Below, piece by piece: positions 35,111 to 43,815 of a stretch of 64,000 nucleotides of DNA. Where the stretch lies: assembly GCA_900100475.1 (NCBI GenBank), contig FMTU01000001.1:248001-312000 (forward strand). The letters are read 5' to 3'. Both the position numbers and the translations under genes were made by a program. Origin of the DNA: Sphingobium faniae. Lineage in GTDB: Bacteria; Pseudomonadota; Alphaproteobacteria; Sphingomonadales; Sphingomonadaceae. The notes beneath the pieces were generated by a model, which worked only from the letters and a program-made list of their open reading frames with translations, ran no database searches and was not told the DNA's origin. Every line of letters begins with the position of its first letter. The stretch's first letter is position 1.

Positions 35111-36307
35111 ATGACAGAGACGGATGCCCCCCGGCAAGCGGACATATGGACCGCCACGAAGCGCGGCGCGCGCATTCTCTTCGCGGTCAGCACGTTGCTG
35201 GTCGCCGCCTGTCAGTCCATCGTGCCCAAGGGGGAACGGCCCGCGCCTCCTCCGCCCCCCACCGGGCCGGAAGTGACGCAGGGCCTGCCCACCGATACGG
35301 AACGGCACCGCGTCGCCCTGCTGGTGCCGATGAGCGGGACCAATGCCGGGGTTGGCCAGTCGATCGCCAATGCGACCACGCTCGCCCTGCTGGATACGAA
35401 GGCCGACAAGGTCCGCATCACCACCTATGACACCAATCTCGGCGCGGCGGCGGCGGTCAACAAGGCGCTGGCAGACGGCAACCGCCTGATCCTTGGCCCC
35501 TTGCTGGCGGATGATGCGCGGGTGATCGGCCCCATCGCCGCGCGCGCGAACGTGCCCGTCATCAGCTTTTCCAACGATGTGAGCGTCGCGGGCAAGGGCA
35601 CCTATATATTGGGCTACAGCCCCAATCAGTCGATCGAGCGGGTGATCGGCTTTGCGCGGGAAAAGGGCCTGTCGCGCTTTGCCGGGCTGGTGCCCAAGGG
35701 CGTCTATGGCGAACGCGCGGGCACGGCGATGCTGCGCGCCGTCGAACAGGCGGGCGGCGATGTCGTGTCGCTGGAAACCTTCGACCGTTCCGCCGGTTCG
35801 ATCACCGCGGCGGTCAAGAAATTGCAGGCATCCTCCAGCTATGACGCGCTGCTGATCGCGGACAGCGGGCGTGCGGCGCTCCAGATCGCGCCGGTGGTGC
35901 GGAAGAATGGCGGGGCCAATGCCCGGCTGCTGGGAACGGAGCTGTGGAATACCGATCATGCGCTGGCGTCCAGCCCGGTGCTGCGCGGCGCGTGGTTCGC
36001 CAGCGTGTCGGACGGGCTTTATCGTCAGCTCGCCAGCAAATATCGGGCGCGGTACGGCAATGCGCCGTTCCGGCTGTCGGCGCTCGGCTATGACGCGGTG
36101 CTGCTGACGGTGCGGATCGCGCGGGACTGGAAGGTCGGGACGCCCTTCCCCGCCGCGCGACTGCGCGATTCGGGCGGGTTCGCCGGGATCGACGGCGCGT
36201 TCCGCTTCAACCGCGACGGCGTGGCGGAACGGGCGCTGGAAGTGTCCGAAGTGGGCACGGGCACCTTCACCGTCGTCGATGCGGCTCCGCGCAGCTTCGC
36301 CGACTGA
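35111..36307 (+). CDS. LpoA/YraM-like penicillin-binding-protein activator (lipoprotein)
   Basis: A 398-residue periplasmic-binding-protein-fold lipoprotein. The lipobox VAAC with Cys34 is followed by a proline-rich stretch, then a leucine-binding-protein-like domain beginning VALLVPMSGTNAGVGQSIAN. Further on are ILGPLLADDARVIGPIA and PVISFSNDVSVAG. The position next to rsmI and yraN is that of E. coli lpoA, the activator of PBP1A, although only the C-terminal-type domain is present here. A ribosome site AAGGA stands 6 nt before ATG. Confidence 0.87.
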   Translation: MTETDAPRQADIWTATKRGARILFAVSTLLVAACQSIVPKGERPAPPPPPTGPEVTQGLPTDTERHRVALLVPMSGTNAGVGQSIANATTLALLDTKADKVRITTYDTNLGAAAAVNKALADGNRLILGPLLADDARVIGPIAARANVPVISFSNDVSVAGKGTYILGYSPNQSIERVIGFAREKGLSRFAGLVPKGVYGERAGTAMLRAVEQAGGDVVSLETFDRSAGSITAAVKKLQASSSYDALLIADSGRAALQIAPVVRKNGGANARLLGTELWNTDHALASSPVLRGAWFASVSDGLYRQLASKYRARYGNAPFRLSALGYDAVLLTVRIARDWKVGTPFPAARLRDSGGFAGIDGAFRFNRDGVAERALEVSEVGTGTFTVVDAAPRSFAD

Positions 36308-36312
36308 CGCGA

Positions 36313-37086
36313 TCAGACGCGGCTGAGCGGCAGGATCACCGGCCGCCCGGCCTCCTCCCCGATCCAGGCGTCGATGCCATAGACGCGGGCAAGGTTGGCC
36401 CGCGTCAGCACCTGCATCGGGGGGCCGTCCGCAACCGCTTCGCCCCGGTCCATCAGGATCAGCCGGTCGCAATAGCGCGCCGCCATGCCCAGGTCGTGCA
36501 GGACGGTGACGACCAGAGCGCCCGACCGGGCTTCCGCGCTCAGCAATTCCATCACGTCGATCTGATGCCCCGGATCGAGCGAGGCGAGCGGCTCGTCCGC
36601 GATCAATGCGGGCGCGCCCACCGCCAGCGCGCGGGCCAGCAGGACGCGGGCGCGCTCACCGCCTGACAGTTCCGTCGCGATGCGGCCCTTCAGGTGCAGC
36701 ACATCGGCCCGCGCCAGCGCCGCGTCGACCAGCGCTTCATCGGCGGGCGTGAGGCGCGACAAGGGACCAAGATGCGGCAGGCGGCCCAGCGCCACCAGCC
36801 GCTCGACCGCCAGTGGCCAGTGCAACGTCTGCCCCTGTGGCAGATAGGCGATATGCCTCGCAATCTCTTGCCGGGACAGGGCGGCCACATCGCGGCCATT
36901 GATGGCAACGCTGCCCGCGCTCAGGCGCACCAGCCCCAGCATCGCGCGGATCAGGGAGGATTTGCCCGCGCCGTTGGGACCGATGATGCCGACAAGCTGG
37001 CCCGGCGGCATGTCCAGCGTGACCCCGCGCACGGCGGCATGGCGGCCGAGGTGAACGCCCATTTCTTTGGTGCGAACCGTCACCAT
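36313..37086 (-). CDS. btuD: ABC transporter ATPase for cobalamin/siderophore uptake
   Basis: A 257-residue cytoplasmic ATPase of the BtuD/FecE/HmuV group. Walker A is GPNGAGKSS near residue 38, the Q-loop is LPQGQTLHWP, the signature is LSGGERARVLLARALA, and Walker B is ALIADEPLASLD, with an H-loop in VLHDLGMAA. The start overlaps the permease stop by 7 nt. Cobalamin is inferred as substrate from the neighbouring riboswitch-linked btuB; an iron chelate cannot be excluded. Confidence 0.86.
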   Translation of the reverse strand: MVTVRTKEMGVHLGRHAAVRGVTLDMPPGQLVGIIGPNGAGKSSLIRAMLGLVRLSAGSVAINGRDVAALSRQEIARHIAYLPQGQTLHWPLAVERLVALGRLPHLGPLSRLTPADEALVDAALARADVLHLKGRIATELSGGERARVLLARALAVGAPALIADEPLASLDPGHQIDVMELLSAEARSGALVVTVLHDLGMAARYCDRLILMDRGEAVADGPPMQVLTRANLARVYGIDAWIGEEAGRPVILPLSRV

Positions 37087-38078
37087 AGCCGCCGCTCCCG
37101 CATGAGGTAGACAAGGAAGACCGGCACGCCCAGCATGGCGGTGAGCACGCCGAGTTTCAGTTCGCTGGTCGTGGGGATCAGCCGCACGCCGATGTCCGCG
37201 AAGGTCAGCAACGCCGCGCCGCCCAGCATGGACGGCAGCAGGATGGCCGAAGGCGAGCGGTCCGTCAGCGGGCGGATCAGATGCGGCACGATCAGGCCGA
37301 CGAAGCCGATCGAACCCGACACGGCGACCGCGCCGCCAACCCCGATGGCGACGCCCAGCATCAGCCGCAATCGCGCCCATTTCAGGTCCACGCCCAGGGC
37401 CTGCGCGCCGTCCTCCCCCAATGTGAGCGCGTCCAGCGTCCGTCCGTCCGCGATCAACAGCGCCGCGCCGACGAGAACGCAGGGCAGCGCCGTCAGCACA
37501 TGGGCATAGCTGCGATTTTCGAGGCTCCCCATCAGCCAGCTCATGATCTCCATCGCCGCGAAGGGATTGGGCGACAGGTTGAGCGACAGGCTGATCCCCG
37601 CTCCCGCCAGCGTGGCGATGGCGATGCCCGCAAGGATCAGCGTCAGCGGGCTTTCAGACGGCCCGGCAAGCAGGAAAAGCCCGCCAATGGCGATCATCCC
37701 GGCGAGAATGGCGAGCAATGGCAAGGCCAGAAGATGCATCTGCGCCAGCCCGAAATACATCGCGCACACCGCCCCCAGAGCCGCCGCGTTGGACGCGCCC
37801 AGAACGGACGGCTCGGCCAGCGGATTGCGGAGATAGCCTTGCAACGCCGCGCCCGACAGGCCCAGCATCCCGCCGACCAGCAGCCCCAGCAACATGCGCG
37901 GCAGGCGCAGGTCGATCAGGATCGCGCGGGCGACATCGTCGCCGCCGCCCATCATCACGGCCAGCATGCGCTCCGGCGAGATCGGCACGGCGCCCAGCGT
38001 GACCGACCCGCAGGCCGCCAGCACGAGCAACAGCAGCAACAGGGGCATCAGCAGCGGATGGCGGTGGCGCGCACTCAT
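37080..38078 (-). CDS. btuC: FecCD-family ABC permease (cobalamin type)
   Basis: A 332-residue inner-membrane permease with about ten membrane segments, FecCD/BtuC family. Diagnostic stretches are RLPRMLLGLLVGGMLGLSGA, LRNPLAEPSVLGASNAAALG and the coupling-helix region GSIGFVGLIVPHLIRPL. It is transcribed with the ATPase and diverges from the binding-protein gene with 38 bp between starts. Confidence 0.88.
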   Translation of the reverse strand: MSARHRHPLLMPLLLLLLVLAACGSVTLGAVPISPERMLAVMMGGGDDVARAILIDLRLPRMLLGLLVGGMLGLSGAALQGYLRNPLAEPSVLGASNAAALGAVCAMYFGLAQMHLLALPLLAILAGMIAIGGLFLLAGPSESPLTLILAGIAIATLAGAGISLSLNLSPNPFAAMEIMSWLMGSLENRSYAHVLTALPCVLVGAALLIADGRTLDALTLGEDGAQALGVDLKWARLRLMLGVAIGVGGAVAVSGSIGFVGLIVPHLIRPLTDRSPSAILLPSMLGGAALLTFADIGVRLIPTTSELKLGVLTAMLGVPVFLVYLMRERRLW

Positions 38079-38116
38079 GGCTTGCGCCTCCGTCTCACGC
38101 CGTTAGAGGCAGATAC

Positions 38117-38935
38117 ATGCACAGGATGAAATTGCTGGGGGCCATCGCCGCGCTGGGCCTGACCGGGGCCGCATCGCCCGCCGAAAAGCCGCGCAGGATC
38201 GTGTCGCTCAACGTCTGCGCCGATCAATATGTGCTGGCGCTCGCCGATCCGGGGCAGATCGCCGCGCTCAGCAGCAATGCCCGCAACGCGGAACTGTCGG
38301 CGGCGGCGGCGCAGGCACGCCCCTTCCGCACTCTGCGCCGCTCCTCCGAGGAGGTGATGGCGATCAAGCCCGACCTGCTGCTGGGCTTTCCGCTGGGCAA
38401 CGGCGTCGCGGGCGCGCCGCCGGGGCACTGGAACACACTGGGTCTGGAAACGGCGGACAGTTACGAAGCGGTGACCGGCCAGATCCGGCGGACCGCCATG
38501 GCCGTGGGCCACCCGGAACGGGGCGAGGCGCTCGTCGCGCGCATGAACCGCGACCTCGCCGCCCTGCCCCGGCCCGGGCGCGGCGGCGTCGCGGCCTATT
38601 ATCAGCGGCGCGGCTATATGACGGGCACCGGCACGCTGGTCGATGACCTGATGCAGCGCGCGGGCCTCATCAACCTTGCCGCGAAGCTGGGGAAGACCTC
38701 CCTGGCGCAAATCCCGCTCGAACAGATGATCGCCGCCCGCCCGGACTGGCTGATCGTCGAAAGCGGCAGCGAGCGGGTGGTCGATCAGGGGACGGAAATG
38801 CTGCATCATCCGGTCCTGAAGGACATCCCCCGCATCCGCGTGCCGCAGGCGTGGACGGTCTGCGGCGGCCCTGCCTATGTGCTGGCCGCGCGCAGCATCG
38901 TGACGCAGATCAACGCCGCGCCAACCCGCGAATAG
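38117..38935 (+). CDS. btuF: Periplasmic cobalamin-binding protein BtuF-like
   Basis: A 272-residue class III periplasmic binding protein with an N-terminal signal peptide (cleavage near TGAASPAE). It begins RRIVSLNVCADQYVLALADP and later shows VMAIKPDLLLGFPLG, RRGYMTGTGTLVDDLM and ARPDWLIVESG. Substrate assignment to B12 rests on context. It is on the opposite strand to btuC and btuB, convergent with btuB by 36 bp. Confidence 0.84.
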   Translation: MHRMKLLGAIAALGLTGAASPAEKPRRIVSLNVCADQYVLALADPGQIAALSSNARNAELSAAAAQARPFRTLRRSSEEVMAIKPDLLLGFPLGNGVAGAPPGHWNTLGLETADSYEAVTGQIRRTAMAVGHPERGEALVARMNRDLAALPRPGRGGVAAYYQRRGYMTGTGTLVDDLMQRAGLINLAAKLGKTSLAQIPLEQMIAARPDWLIVESGSERVVDQGTEMLHHPVLKDIPRIRVPQAWTVCGGPAYVLAARSIVTQINAAPTRE

Positions 38936-38939
38936 GTGA

Positions 38940-38955
38940 CGGGCGCTCACGCCCG
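38940..38955 (+). terminator. Weak hairpin between btuF and btuB
   Basis: CGGGCG-CTCA-CGCCCG is followed by CCCCTTT. The stem is only 6 bp and the T-run is short, so termination is doubtful; it lies just after the btuF stop. Confidence 0.3.
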
Positions 38956-38971
38956 CCCCTTTGCCGCGCGA

Positions 38972-40819
38972 TCAGAAGCGGACACGCACGCCGCCATAAG
39001 CCGACCGGCCATAAACCCCATAGCCATAGGCCGTGGCGTATTCCTGATCCGACAGATTGTCGATGCGGCCGTAAAGCTCCAGATGCTCGCCAATGGGGAA
39101 GGATGCGCGCAGGCCGACAAGGGCATAGCCATCCAGACGGCGCGTATTGGCGGCATTGTCGAAACTGTCGCCGACCATCGTCACCGTCGCTCCGGTGCTG
39201 AGGCCGAAGGGCCAGACATAGTCCGCCGAAAGGCTGACCGCGTTGGCGGCGCGGCGCGGCAGGCGGTTGCCTTCATTGGCCGACCCGTCCGAACGGTTGC
39301 GCGCGTCGATATAGCTATAGGCCGCCGTCACGCTCAGCGCGTCCACCGGCCGCAGCGCCAGACTGACCTCCACGCCCTTCGCGCGGGCGCGAGCGATATT
39401 ATAATAGACGAAAGTCATCGGATCGCCGTCGATCTGGTTGCGCGTGTCGCGGCGGAAAGCCGTGACCGACAGCATGGCCCGTCCGTCGTCCAGACTCTGG
39501 TCGAAGCCGATGTCATAGCTTTTCGACCGTTCGGGGCGCAGGTCGGCATTGCCCACCCAGCTATCGTAAAGTTGATAGAGCGAAGGGGCCTTGAACCCTT
39601 CGCCATAGCTGAGACGAAGGTTGGTCGCGCCCTGATTGGGCGTGTAATTGGCGTTCGCGCCAAAGGTCGTCGCGCCGCCGAACTGATTATGATCGTCATG
39701 ACGCAGGCCGCCGGTAACGGAAAGTCCTTCGACCGGCTTCACGATGGCGAGGGCATAGATGCTGTCGATATTCGCCTTCGCGCTGGCTGTGTCGCCAAAG
39801 CCGTAAAAGTCGTAATCGGGCCGTTCATGTTCATAGCCGAAGACCAGCTTCGCCTGATCGACGGGGGCATAGACGCCCTGATATTCGAAGCGCAGATTGG
39901 TGCCCGAATAGCCGAAAGACGCATCGGCGCCGCGCGCGGGATAATAGTCCCGGTCATGGCGGAACCATGTGACCGCCGCCCGATTGGTCAGCTTTCCGTC
40001 CAGCAGCGCCAGGTTGAGGCCCGCATAGCCGACATATTGGTCGGACTTGCTGATGTCGGGGCTATCGGCGGGCGCGCCGAAGAAGCTGTCATAATCAAGG
40101 TCCGCATGGATATAATAACCGCGCAGGTCGAGGCTGAGCGCGTCGGAGAAGCTGAGCTTCAGCTTCGCATTGGCAGTAATGTTCTTGTAACCGTCCTTTT
40201 CCGTCGCGCCGAAAGAGCGCGCGGCGGCCGAGATGCCGTCGGTGCGGAAATAGGCCACGCCCACGCCGCCCGACGCGATGCCACTGGTGCCGGACACGTC
40301 CGCTTTTGCGTTGAGCGTGTCGCTATAGCCATAATCGACCGAGGCATTGGCCCCATAGCCTTCGGCGGGCGTGGCGGTCATCACATTGATCACGCCGCCG
40401 ATCGCCTGGCTGCCATGGACGACCGAGTTGGAGCCGCGCAGCACTTCGATCCGGCGGATATTGCCGACCAGCAGATTGCCGAAATTGAAACTGTCGGCAT
40501 CGCCGCTGGGGTCGTTCACCTTGACGCCGTCGATCAGCACCAGCGTCTGGGACGATTCCGCGCCGCGCAGCGACACGCCCGATACCGTGCCGATCGTGCC
40601 GTTGCGATTGAAACGGACGCCCGGCGTGGTCATCAGCAGGTCCGTCACCTCGACCGCCTGCCGGGTGCGGATGGTGTCGGCGTCGATCACGCTGATCGCC
40701 TGCCCCACTTCATCGCGCGGCTGTTCGATGCCCGATGCGGTGACGACGATATCGTCATCCTGCGCCAGCGCAGGCATGGCCGCCAGCAGCGCCGCGAGCG
40801 ACAACCCGGTTTTCATCAT
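38972..40819 (-). CDS. btuB: TonB-dependent vitamin B12 receptor
   Basis: A 615-residue outer-membrane receptor. A signal peptide MMKTGLSLAALLAAMPALA is followed by the TonB box DDIVVTAS. The plug domain carries TTPGVRFNRNGTIGTVSGVS and IRRIEVLRGSNSVVHGSQAIGG (given as IRRIEVLRG then SQAIGG). The 22-strand barrel ends in aromatic-rich strands with terminal phenylalanine (GGVRVRF). The short length and a typical cobalamin riboswitch upstream support B12 rather than siderophore uptake. Two adjacent ATGs begin the gene. Confidence 0.93.
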   Translation of the reverse strand: MMKTGLSLAALLAAMPALAQDDDIVVTASGIEQPRDEVGQAISVIDADTIRTRQAVEVTDLLMTTPGVRFNRNGTIGTVSGVSLRGAESSQTLVLIDGVKVNDPSGDADSFNFGNLLVGNIRRIEVLRGSNSVVHGSQAIGGVINVMTATPAEGYGANASVDYGYSDTLNAKADVSGTSGIASGGVGVAYFRTDGISAAARSFGATEKDGYKNITANAKLKLSFSDALSLDLRGYYIHADLDYDSFFGAPADSPDISKSDQYVGYAGLNLALLDGKLTNRAAVTWFRHDRDYYPARGADASFGYSGTNLRFEYQGVYAPVDQAKLVFGYEHERPDYDFYGFGDTASAKANIDSIYALAIVKPVEGLSVTGGLRHDDHNQFGGATTFGANANYTPNQGATNLRLSYGEGFKAPSLYQLYDSWVGNADLRPERSKSYDIGFDQSLDDGRAMLSVTAFRRDTRNQIDGDPMTFVYYNIARARAKGVEVSLALRPVDALSVTAAYSYIDARNRSDGSANEGNRLPRRAANAVSLSADYVWPFGLSTGATVTMVGDSFDNAANTRRLDGYALVGLRASFPIGEHLELYGRIDNLSDQEYATAYGYGVYGRSAYGGVRVRF

Positions 40820-40830
40820 TTTCGTCTCTT

Positions 40831-40857
40831 CCCTGAGCGTATGTGCGACTTTCAGGG
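40831..40857 (-). promoter_or_regulatory. Hairpin next to the btuB ribosome site, candidate expression platform
   Basis: On the minus strand CCCTGA pairs with TCAGGG around 15 nt, ending a few bases before AAGAGACGAA and the btuB ATG. No U-tract follows, so control would be at translation initiation. This is inference. Confidence 0.35.
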
Positions 40858-41012
40858 CCAGGGACTCCGCTTGCGCGGTCGATATGCGCGGCAGGTCAAC
40901 GCCCGTTCCGCCACGCGCACCGATGCGGCCCCGGCCGCTTGGCAACGTCGCTCAGACGGAAGATACCGTGCCATGGCCTATCCCTGGACCAGGGCAAGAG
41001 CGACCGGGCGCT

Positions 41013-41220
41013 GGCAGGTCTCCTGGCTCGCAGGTCATCGCGGCGATGCGTCAGCCTTCCCGGATTTGGGTCCAGTGGCCGGTCCTCACTCCTCCCCCTT
41101 TGCAGGAAAGTGAGGACCCGTACGCATCGCGCTCACCGCTTACAGTTGCAGGGACAGCCGCGGAATAAGAGGAGGAACCCCTCCGCACCGCATTCCCTTT
41201 TCAGCCCCGTGGGGCACCAG
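41013..41220 (-). promoter_or_regulatory. Cobalamin (AdoCbl) riboswitch aptamer upstream of btuB
   Basis: Reading the minus strand 5' to 3', the conserved blocks occur in order: GGTGCC, AAAAGGGAA, TGCGGTG, GCGGCTGTCCCTGCAACTGT, GGCCACTGG, CCGGGAAGG, and the B12 box GAGCCAGGAGACCTGCC. These match the classic cobalamin riboswitch core. It lies 193 nt upstream of btuB. The btuDC and btuF genes are not downstream of it. Confidence 0.95.
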
Positions 41221-41491
41221 CGCGATCATGCCCGGCGCGCTTGAAGAACCCCGGACGCCGCCGCCCATAGGGCAAGCGGAGGGCGATGCCAAGCGCGACC
41301 GAGCTGTTTCCGCTGGCGTGGAATTATTGCCGAGCGCGGTTGCTTGCCAGTCGGCGAGGTGGAGCGCGATTTCGCGGAACCAACATTGAATATCACATGT
41401 TGATGATACATCCAGCCCAAAGAGCCAGCCTCGCCAGAAGGCGCGTCTCGGTCGGGTTGCATTTGGCGTTCCGATGAAGGGGAAGGCGACG
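41221..41491. other. Divergent intergenic region between the btuB leader and the egt genes
   Basis: No convincing long gene here. It must hold the promoter of the btuB leader (minus) and of the egt genes (plus). The only clear structure is an inverted repeat CAACAT-N10-ATGTTG at 41381-41402 in a locally AT-rich stretch, a possible operator. Confidence 0.4.
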
Positions 41492-41593
41492 ATGGTCGCG
41501 TTCAATACCGCCCATCTGGCAAACCTGCCGCACGGCAAGCTTTATCCCGGCATGAGCAGTGGAGCGCAGAAAATCTCGACCGACCCCATATGA
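41492..41593 (+). CDS. Possible 33-residue ORF immediately upstream of egtD
   Basis: An ATG with a good ribosome site (GGAAGG, 5 nt) opens 33 codons beginning MVAFNTAHLANLPHGKLYPG and ending GAQKISTDPI. The TGA is 14 nt before the egtD start and just ahead of the egtD ribosome site. I do not recognise the peptide. It could be a real small protein, a translational-coupling leader, or chance. Confidence 0.3.
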   Translation: MVAFNTAHLANLPHGKLYPGMSSGAQKISTDPI

Positions 41594-41607
41594 GCGGGAG
41601 GAAAGCG

Positions 41608-42561
41608 ATGAGTGAAGCGACGGCCGATACGCTGAGCGATTTTGGTCGCGCCGTGCGTGACGGATTGGATCAGGTCCGCAAGACTATTCCCGCACGGTAT
41701 TTTTACGATCTGCGCGGATCGAAACTGTTCGAAGAGATTACGGCGCTCCCGGAATATTACCCGACGCGCACCGAAACCGCACTTCTTGAGGACCATGCCG
41801 ACGATCTCGGACGGCTGGCCGGGAGGGGACGTTCGGTCATCGAATTCGGGGCAGGTTCCGCGACGAAGACTCCGCTGCTGCTTGCGGCGACGGGCGCCAC
41901 GACTTATGTACCGGTGGACATTTCCGGCGACTTCCTTGCGCAATCGGTGGCCGATCTGGCGCGATCGCATCCGGCGTTGCGGATCGTGCCGGTGGTCGGC
42001 GATTTTTCCAAACCCATGGACTTGCCGGCCTTGCCACGGCCGCTGACGGGTTTCTTTCCGGGATCGACGATCGGTAACTTCGATCATCGCTCGGCGGTGG
42101 ATCTGCTCCGCTCTTTTCGCGAGACGCTGGGCGTCGACGCGCGCCTGGTGATCGGCATCGACACGCGCAAGAACGCGCGCCTGCTCGAAGCCGCCTATGA
42201 TGATGATGCGGGAATCACGGCGGCGTTCAATCTCAATCTGCTCGAACGGATCAACCGTGAACTGGGCGGAACGATACCGGTCGACGCCTTCGAGCATCGT
42301 GCCGCCTGGAACGAGGATCAAGGGCGGGTGGAAATGCATCTGGTCGCCACGCGCGAGATCAGCTTCAATGCCGCCGGACGGCGCTTCTCGATGCGGCGGG
42401 GCGAGACGATCCACACTGAGAACAGCTATAAATATACTTTGTCCGAGGCGCGTTTGCTGGCTCGCGCTTCAGGATGGGAGCCTGTCGCGTTCTGGAGCGA
42501 CCCCGACGAAATGTTCGGACTGCATGTGTGGGTCGCGACGGGCGACGGGCCACGGCCATGA
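41608..42561 (+). CDS. egtD: L-histidine N-alpha-methyltransferase (ergothioneine)
   Basis: A 317-residue SAM-dependent enzyme that trimethylates histidine to hercynine. The N-terminal PARYFYDLRGSKLFEEITAL and EYYPTRTETALLEDHA are diagnostic. SAM binding is IEFGAGSATKTPLLL, and GFFPGSTIGNF and SYKYTLSEA are conserved. The start ATG is preceded by GGAGG at 6 nt; an ATG 18 nt upstream lacks this. The stop overlaps egtB by ATGA. Confidence 0.95.
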   Translation: MSEATADTLSDFGRAVRDGLDQVRKTIPARYFYDLRGSKLFEEITALPEYYPTRTETALLEDHADDLGRLAGRGRSVIEFGAGSATKTPLLLAATGATTYVPVDISGDFLAQSVADLARSHPALRIVPVVGDFSKPMDLPALPRPLTGFFPGSTIGNFDHRSAVDLLRSFRETLGVDARLVIGIDTRKNARLLEAAYDDDAGITAAFNLNLLERINRELGGTIPVDAFEHRAAWNEDQGRVEMHLVATREISFNAAGRRFSMRRGETIHTENSYKYTLSEARLLARASGWEPVAFWSDPDEMFGLHVWVATGDGPRP

Positions 42562-43775
42562 GGGCGGCTCCGGCAAGGAGCGGGCTGGCCGCGAACGAAA
42601 TGATCGAACGCTACCGCGCCGTCCGAAGCGCGAGCGAAGCGCTGGCCGCTCCCCTCTCCGCCGAGGACTGTCAGGCGCAGTCCATGCCGGACGTCAGTCC
42701 GACGAAATGGCATCTGGCGCATATGAGCTGGTTTTTCGAGACGTTCCTGTTGCAACCTGCGCTGCCGGGCTATGTTCCGTTCGATGCCGCTTTCGCCATA
42801 TTGTTCAACTCCTATTATGTCGGCGTCGGCGAGCGCCATCCGCGAGCCGAGCGGGGGCTGCTCACGCGGCCCTCGCTGGATCGCGTTCGCGCCTATCGGC
42901 GGCACATCGACGCCGCGATGCTCCGGCTGATGCATGAGGTTCTGGAGGAACGCTGGACCGCGCTCGTCGAACTGGGCTGCCAGCATGAACAACAACATCA
43001 GGAACTCATCCTGATGGACATCCAGCATGTCCTCTCCTGCAATCCGCTGCAACCGGCATATCGAGCCGAAACGCCGCGCCGGGGAACCGCTGCGTCGCTC
43101 TGGCGCTCCATACCCGGCGGTCTTTACGAGATCGGCGCGTCGGATGGAGGTTTCGCGTTCGATAATGAAAGCCCGCGCCATCGCCTTTGGCTCGAACCGT
43201 TCGAAATTGCCGATCGTCTGGTTACGGCGGGCGACTATCGGCGGTTCATCGAGGATGGCGGTTATCGGCGGCCTGAGCTTTGGCTTGCGGACGGGTGGAA
43301 CATCGTCGAGGCCGAAGGCTGGCGGGCACCGCTATACTGGGAACAGGCGTCGGGCCAATGGACCCGCTTCTCGCTTGCGGGTCGGCGCGCCATTGATCCC
43401 GCCGAGCCGGTCCTGCACGTCAGCCATTATGAAGCGGATGCCTATGCGCGCTGGGCGGAACATCGGTTGCCGACGGAGGCCGAATGGGAAGTCGCGGCCT
43501 GCCGCAGCGACCTTCGCGAGCTATATGATGAGGCGTGGCAATGGACCGCCTCCCCTTATGTCGCTTATCCGGGATTCGCCCCGGCCAGCGGCGCGGTCGG
43601 TGAGTATAATGGCAAGTTCATGATCAATCAGATGGTGCTGCGGGGCGGCTCGCTCGCTACGCCGGGGGGACATGCGCGCGCGACCTACCGGAATTTTTTT
43701 CCTCCGGCGGCAAGGTGGGCGTTCAGCGGCATCCGGCTTGCGCGAGATAAGCGCGCAAGGGCGGAGTCGGCGTAG
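42558..43775 (+). CDS. egtB: Ergothioneine sulfoxide synthase
   Basis: A 405-residue non-haem iron enzyme joining hercynine to a cysteine-containing thiol with O2. The DinB-like N-terminal domain has the iron ligands in WHLAHMSWFFE and HEQQHQELILMD (H-x3-H-x-E). The C-terminal formylglycine-generating-enzyme-like domain contains FDNESPRHRLWLEPFEIADR and the final LRGGSLATPGGHARATYRNF. No egtA, egtC or egtE is in the window, so the thiol donor and the C-S lyase must come from elsewhere. Confidence 0.95.
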   Translation: MRAAPARSGLAANEMIERYRAVRSASEALAAPLSAEDCQAQSMPDVSPTKWHLAHMSWFFETFLLQPALPGYVPFDAAFAILFNSYYVGVGERHPRAERGLLTRPSLDRVRAYRRHIDAAMLRLMHEVLEERWTALVELGCQHEQQHQELILMDIQHVLSCNPLQPAYRAETPRRGTAASLWRSIPGGLYEIGASDGGFAFDNESPRHRLWLEPFEIADRLVTAGDYRRFIEDGGYRRPELWLADGWNIVEAEGWRAPLYWEQASGQWTRFSLAGRRAIDPAEPVLHVSHYEADAYARWAEHRLPTEAEWEVAACRSDLRELYDEAWQWTASPYVAYPGFAPASGAVGEYNGKFMINQMVLRGGSLATPGGHARATYRNFFPPAARWAFSGIRLARDKRARAESA

Positions 43776-43815
43776 GCCCTATACCCACTGGTTCCACCAA
43801 AGATGCCGAGGGGCG

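Noticed and set aside
38936..41113. 725-codon plus-strand frame opposite btuB and its riboswitch
   Set aside because: Antisense to a full TonB receptor and crosses the riboswitch; no recognisable motif.
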